NCBI GenBank assembly: GCA_015178975.1
Contig: WHVD01000058.1
Location: 310,001-374,000, forward strand
Length of the DNA stretch: 64,000 bases
Reading direction: 5' to 3'
Origin: Hysterangium stoloniferum
Taxonomy: Eukaryota; Basidiomycota; Agaricomycetes; Hysterangiales; Hysterangiaceae
How positions within the stretch are numbered: position 1 is the stretch's first letter; the number at the start of each line of letters is the position of its first letter. Positions 11,277 through 21,557 of this stretch are shown here, piece after piece. Both the position numbers and the translations under genes were made by a program. Below the pieces are notes generated by a model. The model was not told the DNA's origin. It did not search any database and saw only the letters and a program-made list of their open reading frames with translations.

Positions 11277-12191
11277 ATGGCCTTATCTACACAGATTTCA
11301 CTATATAATATTATATACTAGAGCATAGTAAAATTCCAAAAGGAATTATGTGACAAATGTTCTAATTGATATGTGGCTGTGAAAGTTGCATTTTAACTAT
11401 CACTCTTATCATGAAAGCTATTTCTTCTCTCAAAAGGGAACAAACCATCTCCCTCCTACAAAATAGACTTTCCAATAGGAATGTGACCTCTATAATGGGT
11501 CTTAACAAACCCACTATCAGTTTGAATTGGTCAGGAGATGGACATAGACAAAGAAAACCTGAAAGGATAAAATCTCAACAGGGCAGGAAATTAGTCAGAT
11601 TAGTGCCAAAATTTTTGCAAGTATGGAACCATTTCTGCCAGCATGGAATTAGATTGCTACTTCCTTCCCAATAGATTCATAGTATACCTTTGCCTTTGTC
11701 CATATATTTATTGTTTTCCTCATCATCTCCACAGTTTTGGCGCCAACGCAGGGTAATGATCTGGTAAGGATACCATTCCCTCCGGCCTGAGATAACATTG
11801 GATGTTTGAATCAAGCCTCCAACAAATCAGTGAAGCAATCTTCTTATAAAAAGCAACTTATATGAACATGAAGACAATGAGGTGGAGAATAACGGCTTTA
11901 TCGTAGTGGTGCACACATCATGCATAGAATCATTCAACGGCCACTTAAAGCAAAGCTAAATAATAGAAAACGATAAATGCACGCAATCCTAGGCCACAAG
12001 TTTCACAAGTTTCAATTTTGGCTGTAAAGTTAATGGGAATGATGACTGGAGTCGATAACTACAAAGAGAACACAACCGGGTGGTTGGATGCTAGTTGTAC
12101 AAAAATACTACAGCATTGACGACGAAGGCACTGGGTGGCAAGGCTCTGGACAGAATATGTAAGACTGGAAGCTGCAGGGGACCCTTAAAAC
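11277..12191. other. Decayed Tc1-like HTH and left part of a duplication
   Basis: A plus frame at about 11414-11545 (ISSLKREQTISLLQ, then a short turn) vaguely resembles the N-terminal helix-turn-helix of Tc1 transposases in this window; the call is weak. From about 11655 the sequence is paralogous to 13552 onward (direct duplication). The stretch 11740-12190 is non-coding and precedes the C-terminus of the E-x-K gene on the minus strand. Confidence 0.35.
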
Positions 12192-12590
12192 TCACCACAA
12201 GGCATTAATCATAGACTTAATGTCCTGAACCATCGCGAGAAACCTGTCATGACCTTCCTCCTCCATAATATTCGAGTCCCATCTCTCTAAGGGGGCAGTG
12301 TCGACAAGAAGAGTGTAGGAATCAAGGATCCTGGTTGGCTCAATGGTATGAGTGGGTACACTATAAGTGTAGTAGCAGAGGGATTTTCCGATGGCGCTGA
12401 TTCCATAAAGTGTCGGGAGCTTGACTAAATGAGCGATTTGTCCGAATCGCTGTCGCATTTGATTATCGGCATCCTTGCGTCCGGACAAAATAGGAAGGTG
12501 GGTTGGCGGTTTGATCTCGAGGAAGAAGACGACGCTGTCAAGGTCCAAAGCCTCAACGACGTAGGTGACTGCGAAATCAATAGCACCCAC
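11655..12590. repeat. Direct segmental duplication, copy 1
   Basis: Paralogous in the same orientation to 13552-14553. Shared landmarks are CTCATCATCTCCACAGTT, GGTAATGATCTGG, GATGATGACTGG-type sequence, TACAAAAATACTACAGCAT, GAAGCTGCAGGGGACCCTTA and the 3' two-thirds of the minus-strand gene. Coding parts are far better conserved than flanks. The homology stops inside the gene at about 12590. Confidence 0.85.
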
Positions 12591-12851
12591 TTGAGCAGGA
12601 ATCTGTGGAGGAAGAACGCGATGCCATTGGGTGTAGAGGATGCCTAGCTGCTCATGTCGCTGAACTGGTAGATGGGCTGTGGATGTCATTTGAAGGTGTT
12701 GTTTTCTACTGTCACCGGCGCCATACAACATGCACATTATCTGCTCTCTTAAACTTCTCACACCCAACACACACTTTCCCGAATGCCACCCGCCATCGCC
12801 ATTCAGAGCAGTGCTTTCTCGGCACAAAAACAAAGGCGAGGAGAACGGCAA
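12192..12851 (-). pseudogene. E-x-K family protein, copy with replaced N-terminus
   Basis: The last 137 or so residues, from FAVTYVVEALDLDSVVFFLE through EIKPPTHL, DADNQMRQRFGQ, LYGISAIGKSLCYYTY to DTAPLERWDSN and the end, are nearly the same as the intact copy at 14155-14721. I counted about six substitutions. The N-terminal half (about residues 1-85) is unrelated to the intact copy's FYPLYNSILN region and looks like fortuitous translation past the duplication breakpoint at about 12590. I therefore read it as a 5'-truncated duplicate, although the frame is open from 12851. The family resembles Agaricomycete proteins with [VF]xEIKPP; see the intact copy. Confidence 0.6.
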
Positions 12852-12865
12852 AGTTCAGCGGTTGA

Positions 12866-13551
12866 CGAGGGATTACGTCCGTGCTTGGAGGTAGAGTTGA
12901 CGTAAACAGTTAACGCGTGAAAAGTCTGCGGGATTGCAAGGGATTGGGGTTGGGAATTCACCATGGACACTGACAATCAGCGGCCAGTCAGGGTAGTGGA
13001 CATGGAACGGAAGTGTGAGGCCCGACATGGTGACTCAATGTAGTACTTCATTGTTCAGCGATGTAGGTCATCGCCCTAGGATACAGGGAATTAGGTATGA
13101 GTAAATAAAATGGCATTCAGGATAATACGGGGCAGTGCGTTCAGCGTCGTAGGGTTGACGGGATGACAAAAGGGAGTGAGCAATCGAGTTGAACGATAAT
13201 GTATGCATGATGAAGTATGTGGTAAGACGGCCAGGATTACAGCTGTTGTGGGATTGTTAGTGTATTTAATGATTATTTTTACCTCTCACAATTGACACAT
13301 TTCTCTCTCAAGTGAGGTGTTCTAAACTAGATGGACCAATTCCCATTTACTGGTTGTATTTTACAATTAGATGGGGTGTTGGACCTTGTGCATGAAGTTA
13401 CATTTCTTGTATTCATCTTCAAGGTTGACAAACTGCAGGTAATGTCTCATGGAAGGCAACATGCTCTCTTAATATGGTCTTTCAAACCCAAGCATGATCA
13501 CACACAACAAGAATGTCGTTGGCCCTCATGTTTCTTTGCCAACATCACCCC
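12866..13551. other. Spacer between the duplicated blocks
   Basis: No recognised gene. An 83-codon plus frame at 13331-13582 has no known domain. The segment TGTGGTAAGACGGCCAGGAT near 13219 recurs with one change near 44277, so part of this spacer is a dispersed repeat. Confidence 0.4.
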
Positions 13552-14553
13552 TGATTCCTACTTTTTTCCCGATAGACTCTGAGTTTCATAATCTTGACCC
13601 TAGTTGAACAACATGGAATATTGTCTGTATTGTATATCTTTGCCTTCGTGCATATTTTTATTGATTTCCTCATCATCTCCACAGTTCTGGGGTCAAAGCA
13701 ACAACTTAGGTAATGATCTGGCAATGATACCATTCCCCCCTGCCTGAGACAACATTGGATATTTGAACTGAGCCTCCTCTGATGTTTATTTCAACAGATC
13801 AGGGAAGTAATCTTGTCATAAAAAGCTACTTACATGAAGATGAAGACAATGAGGTAGAGATTGGTGGCTTAATTGTAGCGGTGCACAGACCATGCATAGA
13901 ATCATTCAACGCCCACTTGAAGCAAGGATAAATAACTAAATAGAAACCGATAAATGCATGGAATCCTAGGCCACAAGTTTCAATTTTGGCTTTAAAATTA
14001 AGGGGAATGATGACTGGAATTGATAACTACAAAAGAGAACACAACCAGGTGGTTGGATGCTAGGGTTATACAAAAATACTACAGCATCTACGACGAAGGC
14101 ACTGGGTCTGGGCAGAATATGTAAGACCGGAAGCTGCAGGGGACCCTTAAAAACTCAACACAAGGTATTAATCATAGACTGAATGTCCTGAACCATCGCG
14201 AGAAACTTGTCATGACCTTCCTCCCCCATAATGTTCGAGTCCCATCTCTCTATGGGGGCAGTGTCGACAAGAAGAGTGCAGGAATCAAGGATCCTGGTTG
14301 GCTCAATGGTATGAGTTGGTACACTATAAGTGTAGTAGCAGAGGGATTTTCCGATGGCGCTGATTCCATAAAGTGTCGGGAGCTTGACTAAATGAGCGAT
14401 TTGTCCGAATCGCTGTCGCATTTGATTATCGGCATCCTTGCGTCCGGACAAAATAGGAAGGTGGGTTGGCGGTTTGATCTCGAGGAAGAAGACGACGCTG
14501 TCAAGGTCCAAAGCCTCAACAACATAGGTGACTGCAAAGCCAATAGCACCAAT
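13552..14553. repeat. Direct segmental duplication, copy 2
   Basis: Partner of 11655-12590. This copy includes the C-terminal two-thirds of the intact E-x-K gene; homology ends within the gene near 14553, where copy 1 switches to unrelated sequence. Confidence 0.85.
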
Positions 14554-14721
14554 TCCGCCAGCCTGTGCGATAGGGGTGGCATATTGAGGACAGATAGAGA
14601 ATCGCTCCTGTGGAAAGCACTCGTTGAGAATACTATTGTACAACGGATAAAACTTGTTCTCGATTGTTTCGTTGTCCCTTAAACGATCAGACTTGCGAAG
14701 GATGTGAGCTGGCCAAGGCAT
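14155..14721 (-). CDS. Agaricomycete E-x-K family protein, 188 aa, intact
   Basis: Single uninterrupted frame of 188 residues. The order is FYPLYNSILNECFP (about residues 25-38), FSICPQYATP, FAVTYVVEALDLDSVVFFLEIKPP (about 62-85), SGRKDADNQMRQRFGQIAHL, PTLYGISAIGKSLCYYTY, TIEPTRIL and DTAPIERWDSNI, ending in a helix. I recognise this as a type common and expanded in mushroom-forming fungi and usually annotated hypothetical. A hydrophobic strand followed by E-I-K, with an acidic DLD just before it, resembles the core of PD-(D/E)xK nuclease folds, but that is inference. No signal peptide or membrane segment is seen. It has a truncated duplicate at 12192-12851. Its upstream side (right) carries the poly(A)-ended insertion at 14771, only about 50 bp from the ATG. 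Confidence 0.75.
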   Translation of the reverse strand: MPWPAHILRKSDRLRDNETIENKFYPLYNSILNECFPQERFSICPQYATPIAQAGGIGAIGFAVTYVVEALDLDSVVFFLEIKPPTHLPILSGRKDADNQMRQRFGQIAHLVKLPTLYGISAIGKSLCYYTYSVPTHTIEPTRILDSCTLLVDTAPIERWDSNIMGEEGHDKFLAMVQDIQSMINTLC

Positions 14722-14770
14722 GGTAATGGTGCTCCGAATCGATTGGGCGCTCGTGTCACGTGTTTGAATC

Positions 14771-15544
14771 TTTTTTATTTATTTTTTAATACATTTATAT
14801 ACCGCATCGCATAACTAAGATACATAGCGGTTCCGTAGCGTCGTATAGAGCATAGCTGCTATAGTATCTACGAGAGAATCGAGAGGGAGCAGGCCGGATG
14901 CGTCGCAGCGAGTGGTGGTTGGTACGATGGTCGAATGAAGAGTGGAAATTTGGGCCGAAGCCCGAGGAAGAGCCCGAGATCCTGCTAGCAGTCGACGACG
15001 GCTGCAGGCACACCGAAGCCTTAGATTGCCAGTGCATAAGTGAATGCTGGAGTCGGGGGTGGGTAGGAAGAATAGACCATTGCCAGGCTGTGGTCATGGT
15101 TAGGAGGTGCCAGTGACGTTCCGCAGGTGACACTGGTGCGCAGCTGAAGGCTGCCGACTTTGACAGAGCAGTGAATTCAGAGACTCCCCAAGCCTGTTCA
15201 CTGTCATCTGCCTCTCTGCCCTTCCACCACGAGCATGGGGGTCCCAACCCCAGAGGCAGGTGGTGGTTATGGAACAAGAGAGCCTTGTCACAATGTCACT
15301 CCCCATCATCCTCGGCACACACAAGGGCCTTGAAGCCCTAGCCGAGTTCATTGCCGCCTCAGACGCTTTCTGGAAGACCTAATCACCCCCATCCTGCATT
15401 AGACCCTCCCATGTATCCCAACCCGCTACATTCACATCCCACCTTTTCTCCACCAACCGTTAGGGTAGTTCTCTCCCCAACTGCTATGTATCTTCGTTAT
15501 GCGATGCAGTACATAAATGTATTAAAAAAAAAAAAAAAAGGCCT
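14771..15544. mobile_element. Retroposed element, poly(A) at both ends, 17-bp TSD
   Basis: 774 bp flanked by a perfect 17-bp direct repeat TGTCACGTGTTTGAATC (14754-14770 and 15545-15561). The left end is T-rich (TTTTTTATTTATTTTTT) and the right end is A16 followed by GGCCT. Just inside, 14788-14832 and 15479-15523 are inverted copies of a 45-bp sequence (AATACATTTATRTACYGCAT and on), with four or so mismatches. Both ends therefore look like the 3' end of the same poly(A) retroposon pointing outward, head to head. A long variable-length duplication with an A-tail is typical of target-primed (LINE or SINE) insertion. The GC-richer middle (14850-15450) has open frames but no recognisable protein. 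Confidence 0.8.
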
Positions 15545-15814
15545 TGTCACGTGTTTGAATCGATGCTCTGGCGAATTTTCTTGATGTGTGGGAGAATAGT
15601 GGAATGTTGGGGTATTTTAAGCATTTTGGTCTAAATTTCGCGCCTCCCTTAAATTCGGGATAGTGTGGGATTACATCTCGGCAGCTGCTGTGAACGGATA
15701 TATATGTCGTCAATTTATTCCGCAGGGGGGTAGAAAAGAGGGTTATGGCTAATGGCCAGAAATTTAAATATTGCAACCTTGACTCCCTGGGGGTGAGGTA
15801 CTGGGTGCCATTAC

Positions 15815-15915
15815 AGAGTATTTGTAACTAATATATATTAGCTAAACTGAATTGTTCCTGATATGAAATCAGGAACAATTCAGTTTAGCCAATATATATT
15901 AGTTGCAAATACTCT
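15815..15915. mobile_element. Palindromic MITE, near-perfect hairpin
   Basis: 101 bp with arms starting AGAGTATTTG and ending CAAATACTCT. The arms pair over almost their full length, around ATTGTTCCTGAT-ATGAA-ATCAGGAACAAT. It has no coding capacity. Related copies lie at 6893-6993 and (deleted) 34519-34556. No clear target duplication is visible. Confidence 0.85.
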
Positions 15916-16399
15916 CTATTATGTAACAACTCAAGGAGACCTTCTGGGAATGGGAATGCGTGAAATAATATACTGTAGTAGCCACTGTTTGCTCCGGGGT
16001 GTTTGGATTTCATTTACAGTAATGTAGGCTGGTGACTTAAACCTGAGGCAGTTGGTGGCAAGTAGTCAAGTAGTGCTCCAGGGGGAATCCATGAAATAAA
16101 ATGTTGAAGATTTCTTTTTTTAATATTTAAAAAAAAAAAAGAAAAGTTCAAAATACAATAAATAGAACACTTTGCATCTGGCAGCAATTCATGAATGGCT
16201 AAATGTTCCATCTTATTATGCAAACTCACGGGCAATGCCAAGAGTGAATATTCTTTTTTGTTTTTAAGAAAGGACTATGAGTCCCATTTCAGTTGTTTTT
16301 GCTTCGGAATCACCATGCTAACAGTGTGACAAATCTGGTTTCTCCCCCCTGATGTGTTCAAATGGTGTATGTCTGCTATTCATGTGAGTAGGACTACAT
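15916..16399. other. Unassigned AT-rich DNA
   Basis: No gene recognised; a 75-codon minus frame (16014-16241) crosses an A-rich run and has no domain. It may be part of the decayed Copia element that becomes recognisable from about 16400. Confidence 0.35.
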
Positions 16400-17350
16400 T
16401 TTCTAAGGTACACCATAGTTTTACTGTGATAGACCACAAAAACTTAGGAAGCTTTGATGTTTGATTGCACTCCTTCCGTTATTGTCCATATCCCTTGTTC
16501 TGCAACTCCATCTTGTTGCAGCATATAAGGCACCAAAGGTAAATAATGATATTCCCTTGGATGACAAATAGCTCCTAAATTCTGAATTTATGGATTTAGT
16601 TCCAAATCCATTATTCATTCCTTTAATATCTTTTGGAAGAGATTAACCTGTTCCCTCTGTTCCCATTTCCTTTGCTAAAGTCAAAAATATCTGCCATACC
16701 CATTATCAACCATGACTCCCTGGACTTTCACGTTAAATAGCATTTCGAGTTGAGCTACATATTCTTGTATTTTTCACACCACCTCTAACTCGCTTGCTAA
16801 TATTTTGAACCATTCAGCACGACAAAAATTGTCAACTATCATAATCATGTAGCATTATTATCAGAACTCATCATTTATATCAGAACTGCAAGATCCATAT
16901 GCAGTAGCTCTCCTTTTTTGGCACCCTGGTTTGACTGGTTTTGAATGGATTCCTATGATGTTTTCCCTCAATACATGCAATACAATCCACCTCAAGGTGC
17001 ATATTTTCCTCAATCCTGATTCTGGTCGCAAAATGATACACAAGATTTTAATAGTGACCGTATTCAGATGACCTAGTCACTGATGCTGTCTCATCACATT
17101 GCAACCCGTATTGGCTGAGTATGCTATAGGTACATTCTCCAGTCAATTTTTTGATTCTTCATCTGACAAATTCATATATTCACATACTGTGGGTGGATGA
17201 ATGACCCAGAACAATATGAGACTTTCTGCCAACTGGATTCAATGGACAAACATGCTTATCATAAAGGACTACTTACAACACTATCAGAGTTATTTACCTA
17301 GCTTATTCATGCATGAAGATACATTCATCTAAATTCAACCAGGTATGTAG
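16400..17350 (-). pseudogene. Decayed Copia pol: GAG-pre-integrase and integrase
   Basis: Reading the minus strand in broken frames gives, from right to left, RQHQ-stop-LGHLNTVTIK near 17045-17090 (the Copia LGHLN motif, with TGA at the usual Arg), a basic segment with CQKRRA near 16900-16960 at the position of the integrase zinc region, and QQDGVAEQ near 16490 (the integrase P-Q-Q-N-G-V-A-E motif). Many stops and frameshifts separate them, so this is an old relic with no coding potential. Its ends cannot be defined. Confidence 0.65.
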
Positions 17351-18525
17351 GTGCTCATTTAACACTGTATTATATGCCTCAGGCTGTAAGTGTAGTCTCT
17401 CCTTGTGTCCATGTTGGGAGACCACTATATAGATAATCAACATCAGAGCCCCATCTCATGCATTAAGTAATTAATCACTTTTCTTTTTCTTTCCTTTTTT
17501 AAAAATAAATAAATCTTGATTTCATCATGTGCTACCCTTTCAAACAGCATCACTGAATTAACGGTGAAGTACAGTTCAGGTATACTCAAGTAGATGAACA
17601 ATAAAAAGGTGTCACCATCACCACTGCCACCCAAAGCTTTGCCTGGAAAGATGCCTGATTGGTATTATTGACCATTGGGATTAGCATCGGTCATCATCCT
17701 CCTCGAGTGCTGACAATCCCTCATCTTTCCTATATTATATTATGTTTTTATTATTATTAACAACAGGAACCAAACAGCATGGGAAACATCTCATTACATA
17801 ATACAAAGAGGCACCTGCATGGGATAGTGTCTAAAGTATCCTGTGAGGGCAGATGGAAGCAAAATGCCTTAAATTTGGCAAACTAAGTCCCCACAACAAG
17901 CTCATGTTCCTTTGTTCCCTTCCTGATTGTCCCATTGACCCCTTGTTTCATATTCCCATTGTGTTCTTTTTGATTATTCTATTGTTATTTTATTTTACAT
18001 ATGTAGCTACATGCAAATAGAGCTCTCTGCATGATTGTGATGGTGTTCTACTACTTGAGTATGTATGTATGTGATAGAGCATGTATTTCAACAGAGTACT
18101 ACATTATATAGCTCATCCTTGGGTATGCACTAAGGCTGCTGAATAAAAAAGTGCTGATCCCTGCCCCCTCCCATGTTTCCTTTGAGGAGGTTGTCTGTAA
18201 TTACTATAATATCAGGTGTTTAGTGGGAAAATTTATATTTCTACAAAACTCCATCTTTAAATAGTGATATATCTTCTGAGACTATTATATTGTTACCCAC
18301 CAACCTTGAGAAACAATTCTCCATATTACATCCTAAACAACTCAGACTCAATTAATAGAACCTATTGTATATGGTTTTCCAAGTTATGTATATAAATACT
18401 TGCTAATACTTTGGTTGGTACTTTGTTTTTTAAAAGCTAAACTGTCGTTATTTCCCAGCAAAATATGTGAGATATCATTGGAGATTTTTCATCCTATGGC
18501 TTTCTTTATTAAGTGAAACCACCTA
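17351..18525. other. Unassigned AT-rich DNA
   Basis: Probably more of the decayed retroelement; no LTR, gene or terminal repeat could be defined. A 63-codon minus frame at 17443-17634 crosses an A/T-rich run and is not supported. Confidence 0.35.
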
Positions 18526-19512
18526 CAGTAGGGTTGTCCCAATGGTTTGATAATTCCCATTAAATGTTGTATAACTGATCACATAAATTTCCTGAAATGG
18601 TGAAAATATTCTAGCAGATGCCCTAGCATACTAATATTCGTATTCTCAAGTATTACATGATATTGATGGAAATTGGTGACATAGTGAATATTTAAAAATA
18701 ACCAATCATTGGGACAGTTTTGTCCCCTGCTTTTTTGGAATCAGATACCTTGGCCTGTATTACAGCAGCTAGTCTTCTTGGAATACTTTCTATAAGTTTC
18801 TGCCACCCCTGAGGCTCAATCTTTGGCCATTCCACTTCCACCATCTTCCACAACTCCCAAACTCCCTTTGGTGGTGAAGGAGATTTCTGGAGCTGTTTCT
18901 TCAGGTGGAACCAAAGATGTTCTATGGGATTCAGGTCAGGAGACTGTGCTGGCCAGTCTAACACCTGAATATGATTTTCAGAAAACCATTTTTGTACCAT
19001 CTTGGATGTTTGTTTAGAGTCATTATCTTGCTGGAAAATGGCACCACCTGCTGGAATCTCCAAATCTTCAATGCCCTGGGACAAATGCTGAGCCCGGATC
19101 TCTACATATTGTGCAGAATCCATCCTTTCTTCAATCTCTGCAAGCATTCCCACTCTATTCCAATTCATACAGCCCCACACCATGATATTTCCAGCTCCAT
19201 ACTTGACTGTAGGTTGGGTTGTCCTATCAGAAAGTGGTTCTCCAGCTTTCTTCCACACATATTAATGTCCATCTGACCCAATCCTATTGATCTTGGTCTC
19301 ATCAGACCACAAGACCCTTTTCCAATCATCCACAATCCTGTTTTGGTACTTGAGGGCAAAGCTTAACCTGGCCTTCTATGTTAAGCCTTGAGCAAGGGCC
19401 TTTTTGCTTTGACTACAGCTTTTAAACCATGCTGTTTCAAGGTCCTCCTGACTGTTTTGGATGAGACATGGGACTCATTGATGGAATTGATGAAGTGTGT
19501 GCCCTGGACAGC
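18526..19512 (-). mobile_element. Tc1-like transposon, 5' part cut off by Gypsy-A
   Basis: A transposase relic occupies 18692-19510. The left end is placed at CAGTAGGGTTGTCCC (18526) because it follows TA and resembles Tc1 TIR starts; this edge is inferred. The right part, which would hold the N-terminal DNA-binding region and second TIR, is replaced at 19513 by the Gypsy-A LTR. It is therefore older than that insertion. Confidence 0.65.
18692..19510 (-). pseudogene. Tc1-family DD34E transposase, N-terminally truncated
   Basis: The open stretch 19258-18692 (188 codons) holds MVWGCMNWNRVG, IFQQDNDSKQTS (second catalytic Asp) and SPDLNPIEHLW (catalytic Glu). Counting gives 34 residues between Asp and Glu, the Tc1 DD34E type. 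To the right, in other frames, LWSDETKINRIGSDGH (first catalytic Asp) is still readable near 19270-19320, then a degraded HTH linker up to 19510. Frameshifts and a stop separate this part. The enzyme would bind TIRs and insert at TA dinucleotides; this copy is dead. Confidence 0.85.
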
Positions 19513-19776
19513 TGTTAGGGTACGTACATGGCAGGTTTCCAGAGAAACCCGCAGGGAATCCAGTAGGACTTGGCTTCAGCTTATAGGCTGTGCCCTCATG
19601 AGATCGTGTTGTCTCCAATTTCAGACAGGCAGATGGGAATCCCGGGGAGTCGGGCGGGGTTTGTGGGTCGAGGGGTCATAGGTCAGAGGTCGTGGGCTGA
19701 GAGGTTGGGGAGTTGAGATAAATAAGAGAGATAGATGTGTCGGAGGCCGTGGGCTCTGACTAGCAAGAGCGGTGTA

Positions 19777-20870
19777 CAGTGACTCAAAAAACCCTTCGCA
19801 TGTTTCACCCTTCAGACTTATATCCCTGATAACTCAAAGAATAAAAATGCAGAAATATCAAAAATATTTGTGAATATGCTCTATCATATCTAGAATAGGG
19901 AAGTATGATGCCATTACATAAAATCCAAATATGGAAATATTACAAATATTTATATACAAGAGACTCATGTGAAGGTTTTTTTTGCTGACCACTCTGACCC
20001 ACAAAACTACTTATATTTAGTACTTAGTATAGCCACCCTTTGCCTTCAACACAGCTACAACCCTCCTAGGCATACTATCAAATTATGACACACCTCTGCA
20101 TCAATCTTGTTCCACTCCTCCTCCACCCTCTCCAGGGATGTAAATCTGAAGTACCAAACATTAGAAGGGTTATTGAGGCATTCCCAACCATATTAAGACT
20201 ATTGTACACAGTTTGGGTGCAGATGAACTGGTTGGTGACACTCCTAAGAGCTTTGGCCACATCAACAGCAGTGTCAGCCTTCCCAGAGCTGATGAGGTGC
20301 TGTGCATAGTGAATGTTGGTAGGGGAAAGCTTTGGGGGACAACTACCAATGGACTTAGGGAGATGAGAACAATGCGTAGAATGAAGTTTTGAGACTGTGC
20401 CAATGCTATGACCAGTAGAAACTGCAATGTGGCTAGCTGAATGACCAGCATCAAGCAGTGAGAGGATATGATTCTGGCTGGCAAGAGACAAAGTGCGCAT
20501 CTTGGGAATTGGGGTATTACTAGTTGCTAAAGGTGATATATTTATACTCCAGTACAACATGGTCATGTGACATCACGTGATTTTGTTGATATGAACCTAA
20601 TTGGAGGTAAACAATCAACAAGGTCACATGACTATAAGCATTTATAGTCATAAAGTTGCCAGCAAAAAAACCCTTCACATGAGTCTCTTGTATATAAATA
20701 TTTGTAATATTTCCATATTTGGAGCTTATGTAATGGCACCATACTTCCATAATCTAGATATGATAGAGCATATTCACAAATATTCTTGATATTTTTGCAT
20801 TTTTATTCTTTGTGTTATCAGGGATATAGGTCTGAAGTACAAAACATGCGAAGGGTTTTTTGAGTCACTG
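19777..20870 (-). mobile_element. Internally deleted Tc1-like element, TSD TA
   Basis: 1094 bp with CAGTGACTCAAAAAACCC at the left and its complement at the right. It is flanked by TA (19775-19776 and 20871-20872) and sits in an LTR whose uninterrupted copies read GGTGTAATTCAA at this point, so the insertion is exact. The terminal inverted repeats are about 210 bp each (19777-19990 and 20656-20870). Each TIR starts and ends with a version of the AAAACCCTTCRCATG motif in opposite orientation. The middle of the transposase is deleted. Confidence 0.93.
20078..20500 (-). pseudogene. Tc1 transposase remnant: N-terminal HTH only
   Basis: MRTLSLASQNHILSLL begins a paired HTH region (about 100 residues) homologous to the start of the intact transposase at 50679-51698. 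It includes SLLDAGHSASHIA, SIGTVSKLHS, LSPTNIHYAQHLISSGKA and VAKALRS. After LNMVG the frame leaves the family. A C-terminal scrap (about 20040-20135, reading VEEEWNKIDAEVC) follows in another frame. The whole catalytic core (both Asp and the Glu) is missing, so this is a non-autonomous derivative. Confidence 0.85.
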
Positions 20871-21347
20871 TAATTCAAGGAGGAGTTTAGAGTGGAAAAT
20901 GTATTAGATTACTGGGGGCAATCTAAGCCAATTTTCTGACTGGATTGTATGTACAACATCTGCCAGGCTATATAGACTGTGGAATGAATAACATACCAAA
21001 TCCAGTAATGATGAAATGAAACTAGAAAAACATAAAACGAGAATAGTAAACACCAAATTTGATGTTAGGAACGGGATGGAATGGAGCGGAGTCTGAATCA
21101 TGACAAATCATAAACCATAATGGGAAACGGAGCGGGAGCGGGGTCTGAATCTTGACAGGTCATTTGACTAAAATGGGAATGGGGCTCAGTTAGAGGGATG
21201 ACGGGTTTTCTGAGCAGGGTCTGGTGACTAATGTGTGGGATGAGGTCAGACATAGACAGGGACGGAGTCTGGCAGGTATTCCAGTAAACTGACAATTGGT
21301 GCATATAGGTTAGTGCCCAGAGTCCAGCAGGAATTCCGGTCGTAACA

Positions 21348-21361
21348 GTACCCTCCCTTTA
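21348..21361 (-). other. Polypurine tract of Gypsy-A
   Basis: On the minus strand, ATAAAGGGAGGGTAC abuts the 3' LTR start TGTTACG. The same position in Gypsy-B (36091-36104) and in the plus-strand fragment (57436-57448) also carries a purine run ending in TAC. This is the expected plus-strand primer site. Confidence 0.8.
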
Positions 21362-21446
21362 TGCTGAAGTCCCAAAGAGGCTCTAGACCTTGATAAGGTT
21401 CTTGTCGGCTATGCACATGTGTCAAAAGTCATGTCGGTTACACGTG

Positions 21447-21507
21447 TGTGTCAAAGAGTCATGTGATCTGGAAGGTAAGGTTCAGATGCGATGAGCCTAT
21501 ATAAAAA
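21447..21507 (+). promoter_or_regulatory. Promoter of the antisense accessory gene (Gypsy-A)
   Basis: TGTGTCAAAGAGTCATGTGA (21447-21466) is followed by the TATA box CTATATAAAAA (21497-21507), about 50 nt before the ATG at 21558. The same pair occurs upstream of the equivalent genes in Gypsy-B (36170-36214) and in the third copy (57378-57321, minus). Confidence 0.65.
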
Positions 21508-21557
21508 TTTGAAAAAATGAAATTTCTTCTTCTTTATTTCCCCCATCTTCACCAAAA

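Larger units (their letters stand above)
19513..21347 (-). repeat. Gypsy-A 3' LTR, interrupted by a Tc1 element
   Basis: On the minus strand it runs TGTTACGACCGG...CCCTAACA. With the 1094-bp Tc1 insert removed it is about 740 bp. Core promoter TATATAG at 20969-20975, self-primer complement at 20931-20941, and the conserved U5 block near 19565-19590 are all present. Confidence 0.9.

Noticed and set aside
11700..11745. Primer site (TTTGGCGCCAACG) of a Gypsy element at the end of an LTR
   Set aside because: The paralogous copy at 13680 does not preserve it and no LTR start or internal coding region adjoins it; a chance resemblance cannot be excluded.
15520..15544. A16 as the end of a processed host mRNA copy (processed pseudogene)
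   Set aside because: The opposite end carries the complementary T-rich run and an inverted copy of the 3' end, which a simple processed pseudogene would not have.
18823..19276. Plus-strand frames over the Tc1 relic as genes
   Set aside because: They are antisense shadows of the transposase; the minus strand carries the DD34E motifs.
21098..21304. Minus-strand frames inside LTRs (also 10440-10749, 27304-27664, 28297-28774) as small genes
   Set aside because: The same peptide-like strings recur in each LTR copy, shift frame between copies and match LTR DNA conservation rather than codon conservation.
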